Positions 34,267 to 42,082 of a stretch of 64,000 nucleotides of DNA are shown in pieces (position 1 is the first letter of the stretch; each line of letters begins with the position of its first letter). The position numbers and the translations under genes are program-made. The notes below the pieces were generated by a model. That model saw only the letters and a list, made by a program, of their open reading frames with translations. It was not told where the DNA came from and ran no database searches. The stretch comes from Rhodobacter sp. NTK016B (GTDB taxonomy: Bacteria > Pseudomonadota > Alphaproteobacteria > Rhodobacterales > Rhodobacteraceae), in the NCBI RefSeq assembly GCF_017303295.1, contig NZ_JAFKOK010000005.1:62001-126000 (forward strand). Reading direction: 5' to 3'.

Positions 34267-34740
34267 ATGAAACTACTAGTCTTTACTGCGCTAATTCTGA
34301 CTTTGGCGTCGCCTACCTTGGCATGCGAGACCGTCACATCCGGCGAGATGGCCATCGAAAACGCTTGGTCTCGCGCGACAATCGGCGCCAACCGCCCCGC
34401 TGTGTTCTATGTGGCGATTACCAATGCCGGGAGTTCCGATGACGCCCTTATCGGGATCGCGACCCCCGCGGCCAGCATGCCGATGCTGCACCAAACCGTG
34501 GTTAACGAAGGCATAGCCTCTATGCCGCATGCCATGTCCATTCCCATTGCCGCAGGTCAGTCTGTTCAACTCGCGCCCGGTGGCTACCATGGGATGCTGA
34601 TGGGTCTGACGGAGGCGCTGAAAGTAGGCGGCAATTTCCCCATGACCCTGACGTTTCAGAACGCCGGCGACGTCACGATCAATGTCGAGGTGCTGTCTAT
34701 CCGAGCGGAGGGGCCAGATTGCGAAACCGACGGGCAGTAA
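34267..34740 (+). CDS. PCuAC-family periplasmic copper chaperone
   Basis: A 157-residue protein with a Sec signal peptide (MKLLVFTALILTLASPTLA, then CE). It has the PCuAC Cu(I)-binding pattern of His and Met: MPMLHQTVVNEG, SMPHAM and GGYHGMLMGL (H-x-M). PCuAC works with SCO proteins to deliver copper to CuA. A GTG in-frame at 34258 overlaps the SCO stop, but the ATG at 34267 gives a better signal peptide. Its 3' end overlaps the second SCO gene. Confidence 0.9.
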   Translation: MKLLVFTALILTLASPTLACETVTSGEMAIENAWSRATIGANRPAVFYVAITNAGSSDDALIGIATPAASMPMLHQTVVNEGIASMPHAMSIPIAAGQSVQLAPGGYHGMLMGLTEALKVGGNFPMTLTFQNAGDVTINVEVLSIRAEGPDCETDGQ

Positions 34741-35321
34741 TCCTTGGCCTTGGCGGCGTGGCGGGCGCAATAGCGTTCACGCTCGGCCTTGGTTGGTGGC
34801 GAACCCGCAACCGCAGCCAGTCGGGCGCAGATCTGTTGCCATTGCCCATTGCAGATATGTCTTTCAGTTTGACCGACCAACGCGGCAACATGGTGCGCCC
34901 GGAGGACTGGATCGGGCGGCCGACGATGGTGTTCTTTGGTTTTACCTGGTGCCCGGACGTATGCCCGACCACGTTGAGCGATATCTCTGGCTGGCTGGAA
35001 GAGCTTGGCACCGATGCCGACCGGCTGAATGTTGCGATGATCACCGTCGATCCAGAGCGAGACGCGCCGGAGGTGCTTGGCGACTACCTGTCGCCTTTCG
35101 ATCCCCGCATTATCGGCCTTACCGGCACTCTGGACGAGATTGAACGCGCGGCATCAGGCTTTCGCGCCCGGTTCGAAAAGTTGGCCCGCGATGACGACTA
35201 CACCATGAACCACACGGCCGGGGTTTTTCTTTTCCGGTCGGACGGTGAGTTTGCGAGCATCATCGATTATCATGAGGACCGGCGTTTCGCGGTGCCGAAG
35301 ATTCGTAGAGCGATAGGCTGA
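34719..35321 (+). CDS. SCO1/SenC-family copper chaperone (second)
   Basis: A 200-residue protein starting at TTG 34719, preceded by GGAGGGG. The N-terminal RNRRAVILGLGGVAGAIAFTLGL is a membrane anchor. The copper site is CPDVC (Cys 78 and 82, in FTWCPDVCPTTLSD) plus a His in MNHTAGVFLF. It differs clearly from the first SCO copy (different anchor and linker), so the two are paralogues with probably separate clients. It overlaps the PCuAC gene by 22 bases. Confidence 0.88.
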   Translation: MRNRRAVILGLGGVAGAIAFTLGLGWWRTRNRSQSGADLLPLPIADMSFSLTDQRGNMVRPEDWIGRPTMVFFGFTWCPDVCPTTLSDISGWLEELGTDADRLNVAMITVDPERDAPEVLGDYLSPFDPRIIGLTGTLDEIERAASGFRARFEKLARDDDYTMNHTAGVFLFRSDGEFASIIDYHEDRRFAVPKIRRAIG

Positions 35322-35377
35322 TGATTTGACCGTAACCGAACAAAATATCACCGAAAACACGTGAACAGGAAAAAGTC

Positions 35378-35857
35378 ATGACACACGCATACAAGCTTTC
35401 CCGCAGATCCATGATGTCGTCCAGCCTTGCCATGCTGGCAGCCTCGGCCGCGCCCGGTTGGGCTCAGGTTCCTGCAATCCATGTCGTCAAGGGAACCGGA
35501 TGCGGATGCTGCAACGCCTGGGTCGCCTATCTGCGCGAAGAAGGATTCAGCGTCACCGACGAGGAACGCTACGGCGCTCTTTTGACGGCCTTCAAATCCG
35601 AAGTCGGCGTTCCGCCACGGATGATTTCCTGCCATACCGGCATGGTCGATGGCTATGTGCTCGAAGGGCACGTCCCAGCTACGGAGATCCGCCGCCTGCT
35701 CGAGGAGCGCCCCGATGTCATTGGGCTTGCCGTGCCAGGAATGCCGTATGGGTCACCCGGGATGGGGCCGGAAGAGGAGCGCGAAGCCTACGAAGTGCTC
35801 CTCATCAACTATGACGGGACTGGTGAGGTGTTCGCCAATTACGAGCAGTTGGGATGA
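35378..35857 (+). CDS. DUF411 periplasmic metal-binding protein
   Basis: A 159-residue exported protein. The signal region MTHAYKLSRRSMMSSSLAMLAASAAPGWAQ contains RR and may use Tat or Sec. The conserved DUF411 features are HVVKGTGCGCCNAWVAYL, PPRMISCHTGMVDGYVLEGHVP and GLAVPGMPYGSPGM. DUF411 proteins are linked to copper resistance and bind metal through the GCGCC cysteines. It is the last gene of the copper chaperone group. Confidence 0.88.
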   Translation: MTHAYKLSRRSMMSSSLAMLAASAAPGWAQVPAIHVVKGTGCGCCNAWVAYLREEGFSVTDEERYGALLTAFKSEVGVPPRMISCHTGMVDGYVLEGHVPATEIRRLLEERPDVIGLAVPGMPYGSPGMGPEEEREAYEVLLINYDGTGEVFANYEQLG

Positions 35858-36501
35858 CTGCGCTCATCGACCGTCAATAATAGGTCTCAATGTACACCTT
35901 CGAGCAATCGTAGGCGACCGCCGCTGGGTAGGCCAATTGCTGATGAAATTGAGCGAAGTCAAAAGCCGCGTCGCGACGGGGATATCGGTGTCGAGCGAAG
36001 TCTCGATCAACGCCCCGATCATCTTCTAGACTGGGCGAACGCCGATCTAGCCTTTGTTCGGCGGGCCCGGAAGGGTCGGGGTGAAGTGTTGGCGACAGGA
36101 TTGCTAGCCCCCGATTGGTGAGCGTCGTTGCTCCTACGCCGCCAGACTGAAGATTCTCCATGTTGCTAACCGCTGAGTAGCCGAACGGCAGGAAGACACG
36201 CACTGCGGTCATACTATGGGTGGGAATGCTGCACGATGCAGGGATGGCCGTTTTGGTGAAGCGGCATAGCCGTGATCCCGGATGAGGTGAACGACAGATC
36301 TGGGCCGGAAGCGATTAAGTTCATGAACCTGTTGATTGGCTTACATCAACGTCACATCAACCCGCGAGTGCCTGTTTCGCACCGAGTTTGCTGCCCAATT
36401 TCGCTGAAAGTAGACCGATCCGATCAAGGAAAACTGGCGAAATCAGAGGCTTACTGCGTAAGTTGTTGAATTTTCTAAGCAATTGGAATCGCTGCGATTT
36501 T
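35858..36501. other. Distal end of the island, no gene supported
   Basis: About 640 bases of mixed composition between DUF411 and the tRNA fragment. Short frames on both strands lack start signals and family features. It may contain decayed mobile-element DNA and probably the inner arm of the attachment site. Confidence 0.5.
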
Positions 36502-36548
36502 GGCTCATAACCTGAAGGTCGTAGGTTCAAATTCTACCCCCGCAACCA
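36502..36548 (+). other. 3' fragment of initiator tRNA gene (probable att site, island right end)
   Basis: From GGCTCATAACC (anticodon CAT at 36506-36508) through the variable loop, the T-arm (GTAGG, TTCAAAT, TCTAC) and the acceptor 3' strand to CCA at 36546-36548, the sequence equals the 3' half of an alphaproteobacterial initiator tRNA. Upstream of 36502 it stops matching: the 5' anticodon stem is TTTGG rather than TCAGG, and no acceptor 5' strand or D-arm exists. This is the pattern left when an element integrates into the 3' end of a tRNA gene. The intact tRNA should lie at the other island end, outside the window. Confidence 0.82.
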
Positions 36549-36572
36549 AACAATCCATGGAAATCGACAAAA

Positions 36573-36600
36573 CAAAAGCCCCGCAAATGCGGGGCTTTTG
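36573..36600. terminator. Terminator downstream of the tRNA fragment
   Basis: A 12-bp perfect stem (CAAAAGCCCCGC, 36573-36584, and its complement 36589-36600) with loop AAAT is followed by TCGTTTT. A-rich sequence on the other side makes it work in both directions, serving the tRNA unit and the convergent GntR gene. Confidence 0.85.
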
Positions 36601-36605
36601 TCGTT

Positions 36606-37394
36606 TTAGGGTTCGGCCGAAGGCGGGGTTCTCAGCGCCCAGCGCCCAGCGCCGTCGGCGGAGCGGGCCATCCGGTCGGAATGGGCGAGGCTCAGAAGAT
36701 CTGCGGTCAGGCGGTAATGCGCGGTCAGAAGCTCGACCGCGCGCGATGCATCGCGCGCCAGTGCGGCATCCGCGATTGCGCCATGTTCGTTCATCAGGTC
36801 GCGCGCGGGCGTCGAGGAAAGGTTGCTCAGGCTGGGCATTCGGTAGCGCACGGAACCGAGATACAGGTTATCGACGATCTGTTCGAGCCGACGCGAACCG
36901 CTGGCCGAGATCAGCGCTACGTGGAAATCGCGGTGGCGATCTTCAAGCGCGGCGAGACTATCGGGATCATCGGGATGGCTGCGCTCGTTCTGGCGGCCCA
37001 GCGCATGCAGGCTCGAGACGATGCGCGCTTCCCAATCGTCGTCTCCCCGCTCGATCGAGCGGCGCAGGGCCTCGGTCTCGACGAAGATCCGCGTCTCCAT
37101 CGTGTCGCGCAGATCGTCCAGCGACAGCGGCGCCACGCGAAACCCCCGCATTGATTCGGATGTGACGAGGCCTTCGGCCGTGAGCCGCGTCAAAGCCTCG
37201 CGCAGCGGGGAAAACCCGATGCCGCTACGCTCTTGCAGCTGAGCCAGCCGCAATGGCTGTTCGGGCGCGTAAACGCCGCTGATGATCTCGTGCCGCAGCA
37301 TGGAATAGGCCTGCTCGCCCAGCGACTTGGAAGACTTACTCGCCGTTCTGACCACGATGGGCCCCCTCTGCTCGGTCCTGCGCAACGCCCGCAT
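36606..37394 (-). CDS. GntR-family regulator with FCD domain
   Basis: A 262-residue protein. The winged HTH is SLGEQAYSMLRHEIISGVYAPEQPLRLAQLQERSGIGFSPLREALTRLTAEGLV. The C-terminal all-helical FCD domain has ALEDRHRDFHVALISASGSRRL and MNEHGAIADAALARD, with the D/H residues that bind a metal and a carboxylate effector. It is divergent from the dioxygenase operon and probably represses it until its substrate or an intermediate is present. Start at 37394. A GTG about 15 codons later is an alternative. A longer upstream frame is a shadow. Confidence 0.88.
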   Translation of the reverse strand: MRALRRTEQRGPIVVRTASKSSKSLGEQAYSMLRHEIISGVYAPEQPLRLAQLQERSGIGFSPLREALTRLTAEGLVTSESMRGFRVAPLSLDDLRDTMETRIFVETEALRRSIERGDDDWEARIVSSLHALGRQNERSHPDDPDSLAALEDRHRDFHVALISASGSRRLEQIVDNLYLGSVRYRMPSLSNLSSTPARDLMNEHGAIADAALARDASRAVELLTAHYRLTADLLSLAHSDRMARSADGAGRWALRTPPSAEP

Positions 37395-37532
37395 TCTAAC
37401 GGTCAACGCGGAAAGATGCCCATATTTTCGCCGCTTCAGAGAAAAATAGCAAGAATGACAAATTTTCGAAAATCTGTTGATTTTGTATGAGGCGTGGGTA
37501 TGGTCCATGACAGGACGCGATTGGAGGATCCG
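37395..37532. promoter_or_regulatory. Divergent control region of the catabolic operon
   Basis: A 138-base A/T-rich region between the GntR gene and the dioxygenase gene. It contains the perfect palindrome ATTTTCGAAAAT (37462-37473), a good candidate operator for the FCD regulator. The dioxygenase ATG at 37533 is preceded by TTGGAGGATC, a strong ribosome-binding site. Confidence 0.6.
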
Positions 37533-38654
37533 ATGAGCAAGCCAAGAGACAGCTACCGCGAAGACGTTGCCGGACGCGCGAATGTCGAGGATACGCCCGA
37601 GCTTCTCGCCTATTACGACGAGCTTGAAAGCTATGACGCGGGCGCGCTCTGGACGGTGGCCAACAAGATCGAACCGTGGGAGCCGCAGAGCAGCTCGCAG
37701 CCGGTCTTGTGGCGGTTCAAGGATCTGCGCGATCACGTGCTGCGCTCGGTCGATCTGGTGACGCCCGAAAAGGCAGGGCGGCGGGTGATCTATCTGAACA
37801 ATCCCGGGCGCACCGATGTCGCAGCGGCGGTCGGCTGGATCTATGCGGGCCTGCAGGTGATGCATCCCGGCGAGCAGGCCAGCGCGCACCGTCATTCCGC
37901 CAGCGCGATCCGTTTCATCATGGAGGGCACGGGCGCCTATACCGTGGTCGACGGCCACAAGATGACGCTGGGCCACAATGATTTCGTGCTGACGCCGAAC
38001 GGTACCTGGCACGAGCATGCGGTGTCGTCGGACGGCTCGCCCTGTATCTGGCAGGACGGGCTGGATATCCCCTTCGTCAACGCGATGGAGGCGAATTTCT
38101 ACGAGGTTCATCCGGACCTGACGCAGGCCGTCGCTTATCCGGTTGATGACATGACGAAGACCTGGGGCAATCCGGGCCTGACCCCGCGCGGCGGCGACTG
38201 GGCCAAGGGCTACAGCCCGATGTTCAAATACGAATGGGCGCCGACCTACGAGGCACTGTCGAAGCTCGCCAGCTGCTCGGACGGATCGCCCTTCGACGGG
38301 ATCCTGATGGATTACGTCAACCCGGTCACCAATGGGCCGGTGATGCAAACGCTGGGCGCCAGCATGCAGATGCTGCGTCCGGGCGAACGGACCAAGGCCC
38401 ACCGGCACACCGGCAGCTATCTGTACCACGTCGCCAAGGGCAGCGGCCATTCGATCATCAACGGCAAGCGGTTCGACTGGAACGAGCACGACATCTTCTG
38501 CGTCCCGTCTTGGGCATGGCACGAACATGCCAATGCCTCGGATCGCGACGACGCGGTGCTGTTCTGCCTGAACGACCTGCCGGTCATGCGGGCCATGGGC
38601 CTCTATCGCGAACAGGCTTTTGGCGAGAATGACGGCCATCAGCCCATCCTCTGA
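37533..38654 (+). CDS. Bicupin ring-cleavage dioxygenase, gentisate 1,2-dioxygenase type
   Basis: A 373-residue bicupin. The first cupin carries PGEQASAHRHSASAIRFIMEG (His 119 and 121) and TWHEHAV. The second carries PGERTKAHRHTGSYLYHVAKG (His 290 and 292) and AWHEHAN. Both cupins therefore keep the HRH and HEH metal ligands. The family includes gentisate 1,2-dioxygenase and 1-hydroxy-2-naphthoate and salicylate dioxygenases, cytosolic Fe(II) enzymes that open ortho/para-hydroxylated aromatic acids. The FAH-family hydrolase next door fits the gentisate route. The real substrate is uncertain. Confidence 0.82.
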   Translation: MSKPRDSYREDVAGRANVEDTPELLAYYDELESYDAGALWTVANKIEPWEPQSSSQPVLWRFKDLRDHVLRSVDLVTPEKAGRRVIYLNNPGRTDVAAAVGWIYAGLQVMHPGEQASAHRHSASAIRFIMEGTGAYTVVDGHKMTLGHNDFVLTPNGTWHEHAVSSDGSPCIWQDGLDIPFVNAMEANFYEVHPDLTQAVAYPVDDMTKTWGNPGLTPRGGDWAKGYSPMFKYEWAPTYEALSKLASCSDGSPFDGILMDYVNPVTNGPVMQTLGASMQMLRPGERTKAHRHTGSYLYHVAKGSGHSIINGKRFDWNEHDIFCVPSWAWHEHANASDRDDAVLFCLNDLPVMRAMGLYREQAFGENDGHQPIL

Positions 38655-38678
38655 CGCGCTTACTTCAAGGAAAGACTA

Positions 38679-39605
38679 ATGAAACTCGTAACGTATCGCA
38701 GCGGTGTCGAAGCCGCGGCGCGGCTGGGGCTGTGCCAAGGGGATCAGGTGATCGACGTGGCCGCGCTGGCCGAAGCGCAGGGGGAAAGCCTGCCCGACAC
38801 GATGCTGGGGCTGATCGACGCCGGACAGGCGGGGCTGAACGCGCTGCGGGCTCTGATGGCTCGCGTGGGCGACGCCTTGCCCGCCGGCACTGCCACCGCG
38901 CTGGCCAATGTCACCCTGCTGGCGCCGATCCCGCGCCCACGCAAGAACGTGTTCGGCATCGGCCTGAACTATACCGAACACGTGGCCGAAAGCGCCAAGA
39001 CGCTCGACACCAATCCCGACCTTCCGCGCGAGCCGGTGGTGTTTTCCAAACCTCCGACCAGCGTGATCGGCCCGGGCGAGCCGATCCTGCACGACAGCAG
39101 CATGACCAAGCAACTGGACTGGGAGGTCGAGCTGGCCGCGATCATCGGCACCCGCGCCAAGCGCGTGAGCCGGGCCGAGGCGCTGCAGCATGTCTTCGGC
39201 TATTCGGTGATGATCGACGTTTCGGCGCGTGACAACCGCCGGGCCGGGCAGTGGATCTTTTCCAAGGGCATGGACAGCTATGCGCCCTTCGGGCCCTGCA
39301 TCGTCACCGCCGACGAAATCCCTGATCCTCATGCGCTGGATCTGTGGCTGACCGTGAATGGCGTCGAAAAGCAGCGGTCGAGCACCGCGAAGATGCTGTT
39401 CAAGGTCGATGAACTGATCGCCGATATCAGCCGCGGCATCACGCTTGAGCCCGGTGACATCATCGCCACCGGCACGCCCGAGGGCGTCGGCGCGGGCCGC
39501 GATCCGCAGGAATGGATGTGGCCGGGCGATGTTATCGTGGCCTGTGTCGAAGGTGTGGGCACCCTGCGCCATCCTGTCGTCGACAGCACCCCGTCGGGTT
39601 CCTGA
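38679..39605 (+). CDS. FAH-family hydrolase (fumarylpyruvate/acylpyruvate hydrolase type)
   Basis: A 308-residue protein with an N-terminal cap and the FAH core: RKNVFGIGLNYTEHV, EPVVFSKPPTSVIGPGEPI, DWEVELAAIIGTRAKRVS, GYSVMIDVSARDN, and DIIATGTPEGVGAGR. Metal ligands are the Glu/Asp residues in DWEVELA and IDVSARD. In gentisate breakdown this family splits fumarylpyruvate or maleylpyruvate into pyruvate and a C4 acid. It follows the dioxygenase by 24 bases with AAGGAAAG upstream. Confidence 0.9.
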   Translation: MKLVTYRSGVEAAARLGLCQGDQVIDVAALAEAQGESLPDTMLGLIDAGQAGLNALRALMARVGDALPAGTATALANVTLLAPIPRPRKNVFGIGLNYTEHVAESAKTLDTNPDLPREPVVFSKPPTSVIGPGEPILHDSSMTKQLDWEVELAAIIGTRAKRVSRAEALQHVFGYSVMIDVSARDNRRAGQWIFSKGMDSYAPFGPCIVTADEIPDPHALDLWLTVNGVEKQRSSTAKMLFKVDELIADISRGITLEPGDIIATGTPEGVGAGRDPQEWMWPGDVIVACVEGVGTLRHPVVDSTPSGS

Positions 39606-39606
39606 G

Positions 39607-40476
39607 ATGAGCGCGACGCCCGCCCCAAAGGTCGATCCGCATCTTGATCGCGACTACGATGCGCGCGGTTCGGTGGCCTCGTTCGAGGACGAATACGCTT
39701 CGCTCGTCAGATTGAGCGAGGCCGCGCGCCGCGACATCCCGGTGCTGCGCGATCTGGTGTTCGATCCATCCTCGGGGATGGCGCTAGACCTTTACGGCGC
39801 GGCGCCGGGACGGCCGGTCATGTTGTGGATCCATGGCGGGTACTGGCGGGCAGGGAACAAGGCCGATAACGGCTTTGCCGCGCCGGGGCTGGTGGCGCAC
39901 GGGGTCGCGGTGGCGGTGATGGATTATTCCCTGTCGCCCGACGTCCCCCTCTCTGAAATCGTGCGGCAGGTCCGACAGGCCGTGGTCTGGCTTGCACAGA
40001 ACGGCGCGGCGCAAGGGCTCGACACCCGGCGCATCCATGTCGGCGGTTCATCGGCGGGCGGACATCTGGCGGCGATGACGCTGTCCACGGGCTGGCAGAC
40101 CGAAGCCGGTCTCGATGCCGGGCGGCTGGGGGCGGTGCTGGCCCTGAGCGGGCTCTATGACCTTGAGCCGCTCTTACACACCAAGGTGAACGGGTGGCTC
40201 GGCCTGACCGCCGACAACGCACGGGATCTGTCGCCGATCCATCATCTGCCCGCCGCGCCGGGGGCTCCGATCCTGCTGTCGGTCGGCGGCAAAGAGACCG
40301 ATGCTTTCCGCGATCAGACCGCGCGGTTCGAAACCGCGCTCGCCGCAGCGGGGCATGACGTTCAGCCTGTCGCAATGCCCGGGCACAACCATTTCGACAT
40401 CACCGGCACGCTCGCCGACCCCGACGGGGCGCTGACCCGGGCGATGGCCGCAGCGATCAGGGAGATCACACCATGA
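39607..40476 (+). CDS. Alpha/beta hydrolase, arylformamidase/carboxylesterase type
   Basis: A 289-residue alpha/beta hydrolase with oxyanion-hole motif LWIHGGYWRAG, nucleophile Ser 149 in GGSSAGGH, and a C-terminal His in MPGHNHFDITG. The Asp is probably in the VGGKETDAFRD region. HGGYW plus GxSxG with a short N-terminal cap resembles bacterial KynB-like arylformamidases and formyl-amide hydrolases. It starts just after the FAH stop and overlaps the nitrilase gene by 4 bases, so it is part of the pathway, perhaps removing a formyl or ester group. Confidence 0.82.
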   Translation: MSATPAPKVDPHLDRDYDARGSVASFEDEYASLVRLSEAARRDIPVLRDLVFDPSSGMALDLYGAAPGRPVMLWIHGGYWRAGNKADNGFAAPGLVAHGVAVAVMDYSLSPDVPLSEIVRQVRQAVVWLAQNGAAQGLDTRRIHVGGSSAGGHLAAMTLSTGWQTEAGLDAGRLGAVLALSGLYDLEPLLHTKVNGWLGLTADNARDLSPIHHLPAAPGAPILLSVGGKETDAFRDQTARFETALAAAGHDVQPVAMPGHNHFDITGTLADPDGALTRAMAAAIREITP

Positions 40477-41441
40477 GCGCGACAGGAACTGCCCCCTTCA
40501 CCGTGGCAGTGGCGCAGATCGCCTCGGTCCCCACGGATACCGGGGCGAGCATTCGCAAGGTGGCGGACACGGTGCGCGAAGCGGCTGCCGAGGGGGCGCG
40601 CCTCATCGTCTTTCCCGAGGCGGTGATCGGCGGCTATCCCAAGGGCGCCAGCTTTGGTGCGCCGATCGGTGTTCGTAAACCCGAGGGTCGCGACGCCTTC
40701 GCGCAGTATTACGCGGCCTCGGTGGATCTGGCGGGCGACGCGCTGGACCCGCTGATCGATGCCTGCGCGGAAACCGGGATGGTCGCGGTGGTGGGGATCA
40801 TCGAACGCGGCGGCGCGACGCTTTATTGCACGGTCGTCTATCTCGACGGCGCCAAGGGGATCGTCGGCAAGCATCGCAAGCTGATGCCGACGGCGGGCGA
40901 GCGGCTGATCTGGGGCTTTGGCGACGGCTCGACGCTTGAGGCCGTGACGACCGATCTGGGCGTCGTGGGCGCGGTGATCTGCTGGGAAAACTACATGCCC
41001 GCGCTTCGGATGCACATGTTCGATCAGGGCGTCACGCTCTATTGCGCGCCGACGGCCGATGACCGCGACACGTGGCTTTCCTCGATGCGCCACATCGCGC
41101 TCGAAGGCCGCTGCTACGTGCTGACCGCCTGCCAGCACATCACCCGCGCCGCCTATGGCGAGGCGCATGAAAGCGCTCTCGGCGACGCACCCGAAACGGT
41201 GATGATGCGGGGCGGATCGGCCATCGTCTCGCCCTTGGGCGAGGTTCTGGCGGGGCCGGATTTCGACGGCGAGACGGTGCTTTACGCGCAGGTGAACCCC
41301 GCCGAAGTGGCGCGCGGGAAGTTCGATTTCGACGTCACAGGCCATTACGCCCGCCCCGATGTCTTCGCCCTGCGGGTCAATATCGCTGCGCAGAAGGCCG
41401 TGACGGCGACGCCGTGGGGGGAGCGTGACGATGCGGTATGA
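40473..41441 (+). CDS. Nitrilase
   Basis: A 322-residue nitrilase of the carbon-nitrogen hydrolase family with catalytic Glu 49 (VFPEAVIGGYP), Lys 136 (KHRKLMPTAGERL) and Cys 170 (GAVICWENYMP). CWENYMPLxR is the signature of true nitrilases rather than amidases. They convert R-CN to R-COOH and ammonia. It is translationally coupled to the hydrolase upstream and overlaps the flavin reductase start. Its presence with a ring-cleavage enzyme suggests an aromatic or heterocyclic nitrile substrate. Confidence 0.9.
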   Translation: MSATGTAPFTVAVAQIASVPTDTGASIRKVADTVREAAAEGARLIVFPEAVIGGYPKGASFGAPIGVRKPEGRDAFAQYYAASVDLAGDALDPLIDACAETGMVAVVGIIERGGATLYCTVVYLDGAKGIVGKHRKLMPTAGERLIWGFGDGSTLEAVTTDLGVVGAVICWENYMPALRMHMFDQGVTLYCAPTADDRDTWLSSMRHIALEGRCYVLTACQHITRAAYGEAHESALGDAPETVMMRGGSAIVSPLGEVLAGPDFDGETVLYAQVNPAEVARGKFDFDVTGHYARPDVFALRVNIAAQKAVTATPWGERDDAV

Positions 41442-42057
41442 TCTGACGCCCGATACCCGCGCGATGGGATACAAGCTGCTGACCGCGACGGTGACGCCCC
41501 GGCCCATCGCGTGGGTGACCAGCGTGTCGTCCGACGGCATCGTCAACGCCGCGCCCTACAGCTTCTTCAACGTGATGGGAGACGCCCCGCCGGTGGTCGC
41601 GCTGGGGATCATGGGCAAGCCCGACGGCGCGCCCAAGGACACCGCGCGCAACATTCGGGAAACGCGCGACTTCGTGGTCAACCTTGTCAGCCGCGATCTG
41701 GCCGAGGCGATGAACCTGACCTGCATCGACGCGCCGCCCGGGGTGAGCGAGATCGATCTGGCCGGGCTCGAAACCCTTCCCGGCGTGCATGTCGCGGCCC
41801 CTCGGATCGCTCCGGCGCCGGTGTCGATCGAATGCGTGTTGCAGCAGGTCGTGGATACCGGCCCCGCGCAGCACCTGATCATCGGCGAGGTCAAGGCGAT
41901 CCATATCGCCGATTCCTGTCTGCTCAACACTGAGCGCGGCCATGTCGATACGCCCGCGCTCAAGCTGATCGCCCGGATGCACGGTGCGGGCTGGTACGCC
42001 CATGCGCCGCAGATGTTCGAACTGGAACGCCCGGTCTACGCCGACCGGCAAAACTGA
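41431..42057 (+). CDS. Flavin reductase-like (FMN-binding split barrel) protein
   Basis: A 208-residue protein of the DIM6/NTAB flavin reductase family: YKLLTATVTPRPIAWVTSVSSDGIVNAAPYSFFNVMGDAPPVVALGIM, then KDTARNIRETRDFVVNLVS. It may supply reduced flavin to a monooxygenase or act as a flavin-dependent enzyme itself. No two-component monooxygenase partner is visible in this cluster. The start at ATG 41431 overlaps the nitrilase by 11 bases. A GTG two codons earlier is an alternative. Confidence 0.85.
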   Translation: MRYDLTPDTRAMGYKLLTATVTPRPIAWVTSVSSDGIVNAAPYSFFNVMGDAPPVVALGIMGKPDGAPKDTARNIRETRDFVVNLVSRDLAEAMNLTCIDAPPGVSEIDLAGLETLPGVHVAAPRIAPAPVSIECVLQQVVDTGPAQHLIIGEVKAIHIADSCLLNTERGHVDTPALKLIARMHGAGWYAHAPQMFELERPVYADRQN

Positions 42058-42082
42058 CATCCAACAGAGAAGGAAGAACGAC

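Noticed and set aside
35649-36029. Plus-strand frame ending in KSRVATGISVSSEVSINAPIIF
   Set aside because: The first half is a shadow of DUF411. The tail has no start signal and no family I recognise.
36430-36548. Complete tRNA gene at the island end
   Set aside because: Only the 3' half is present. The D-arm and acceptor 5' strand cannot be found upstream, so it is a fragment.
37395-38639. N-terminal extension of the GntR regulator frame to 677 codons
   Set aside because: The extension is antisense to the bicupin dioxygenase. The HTH and FCD domains lie entirely within 36606-37394.
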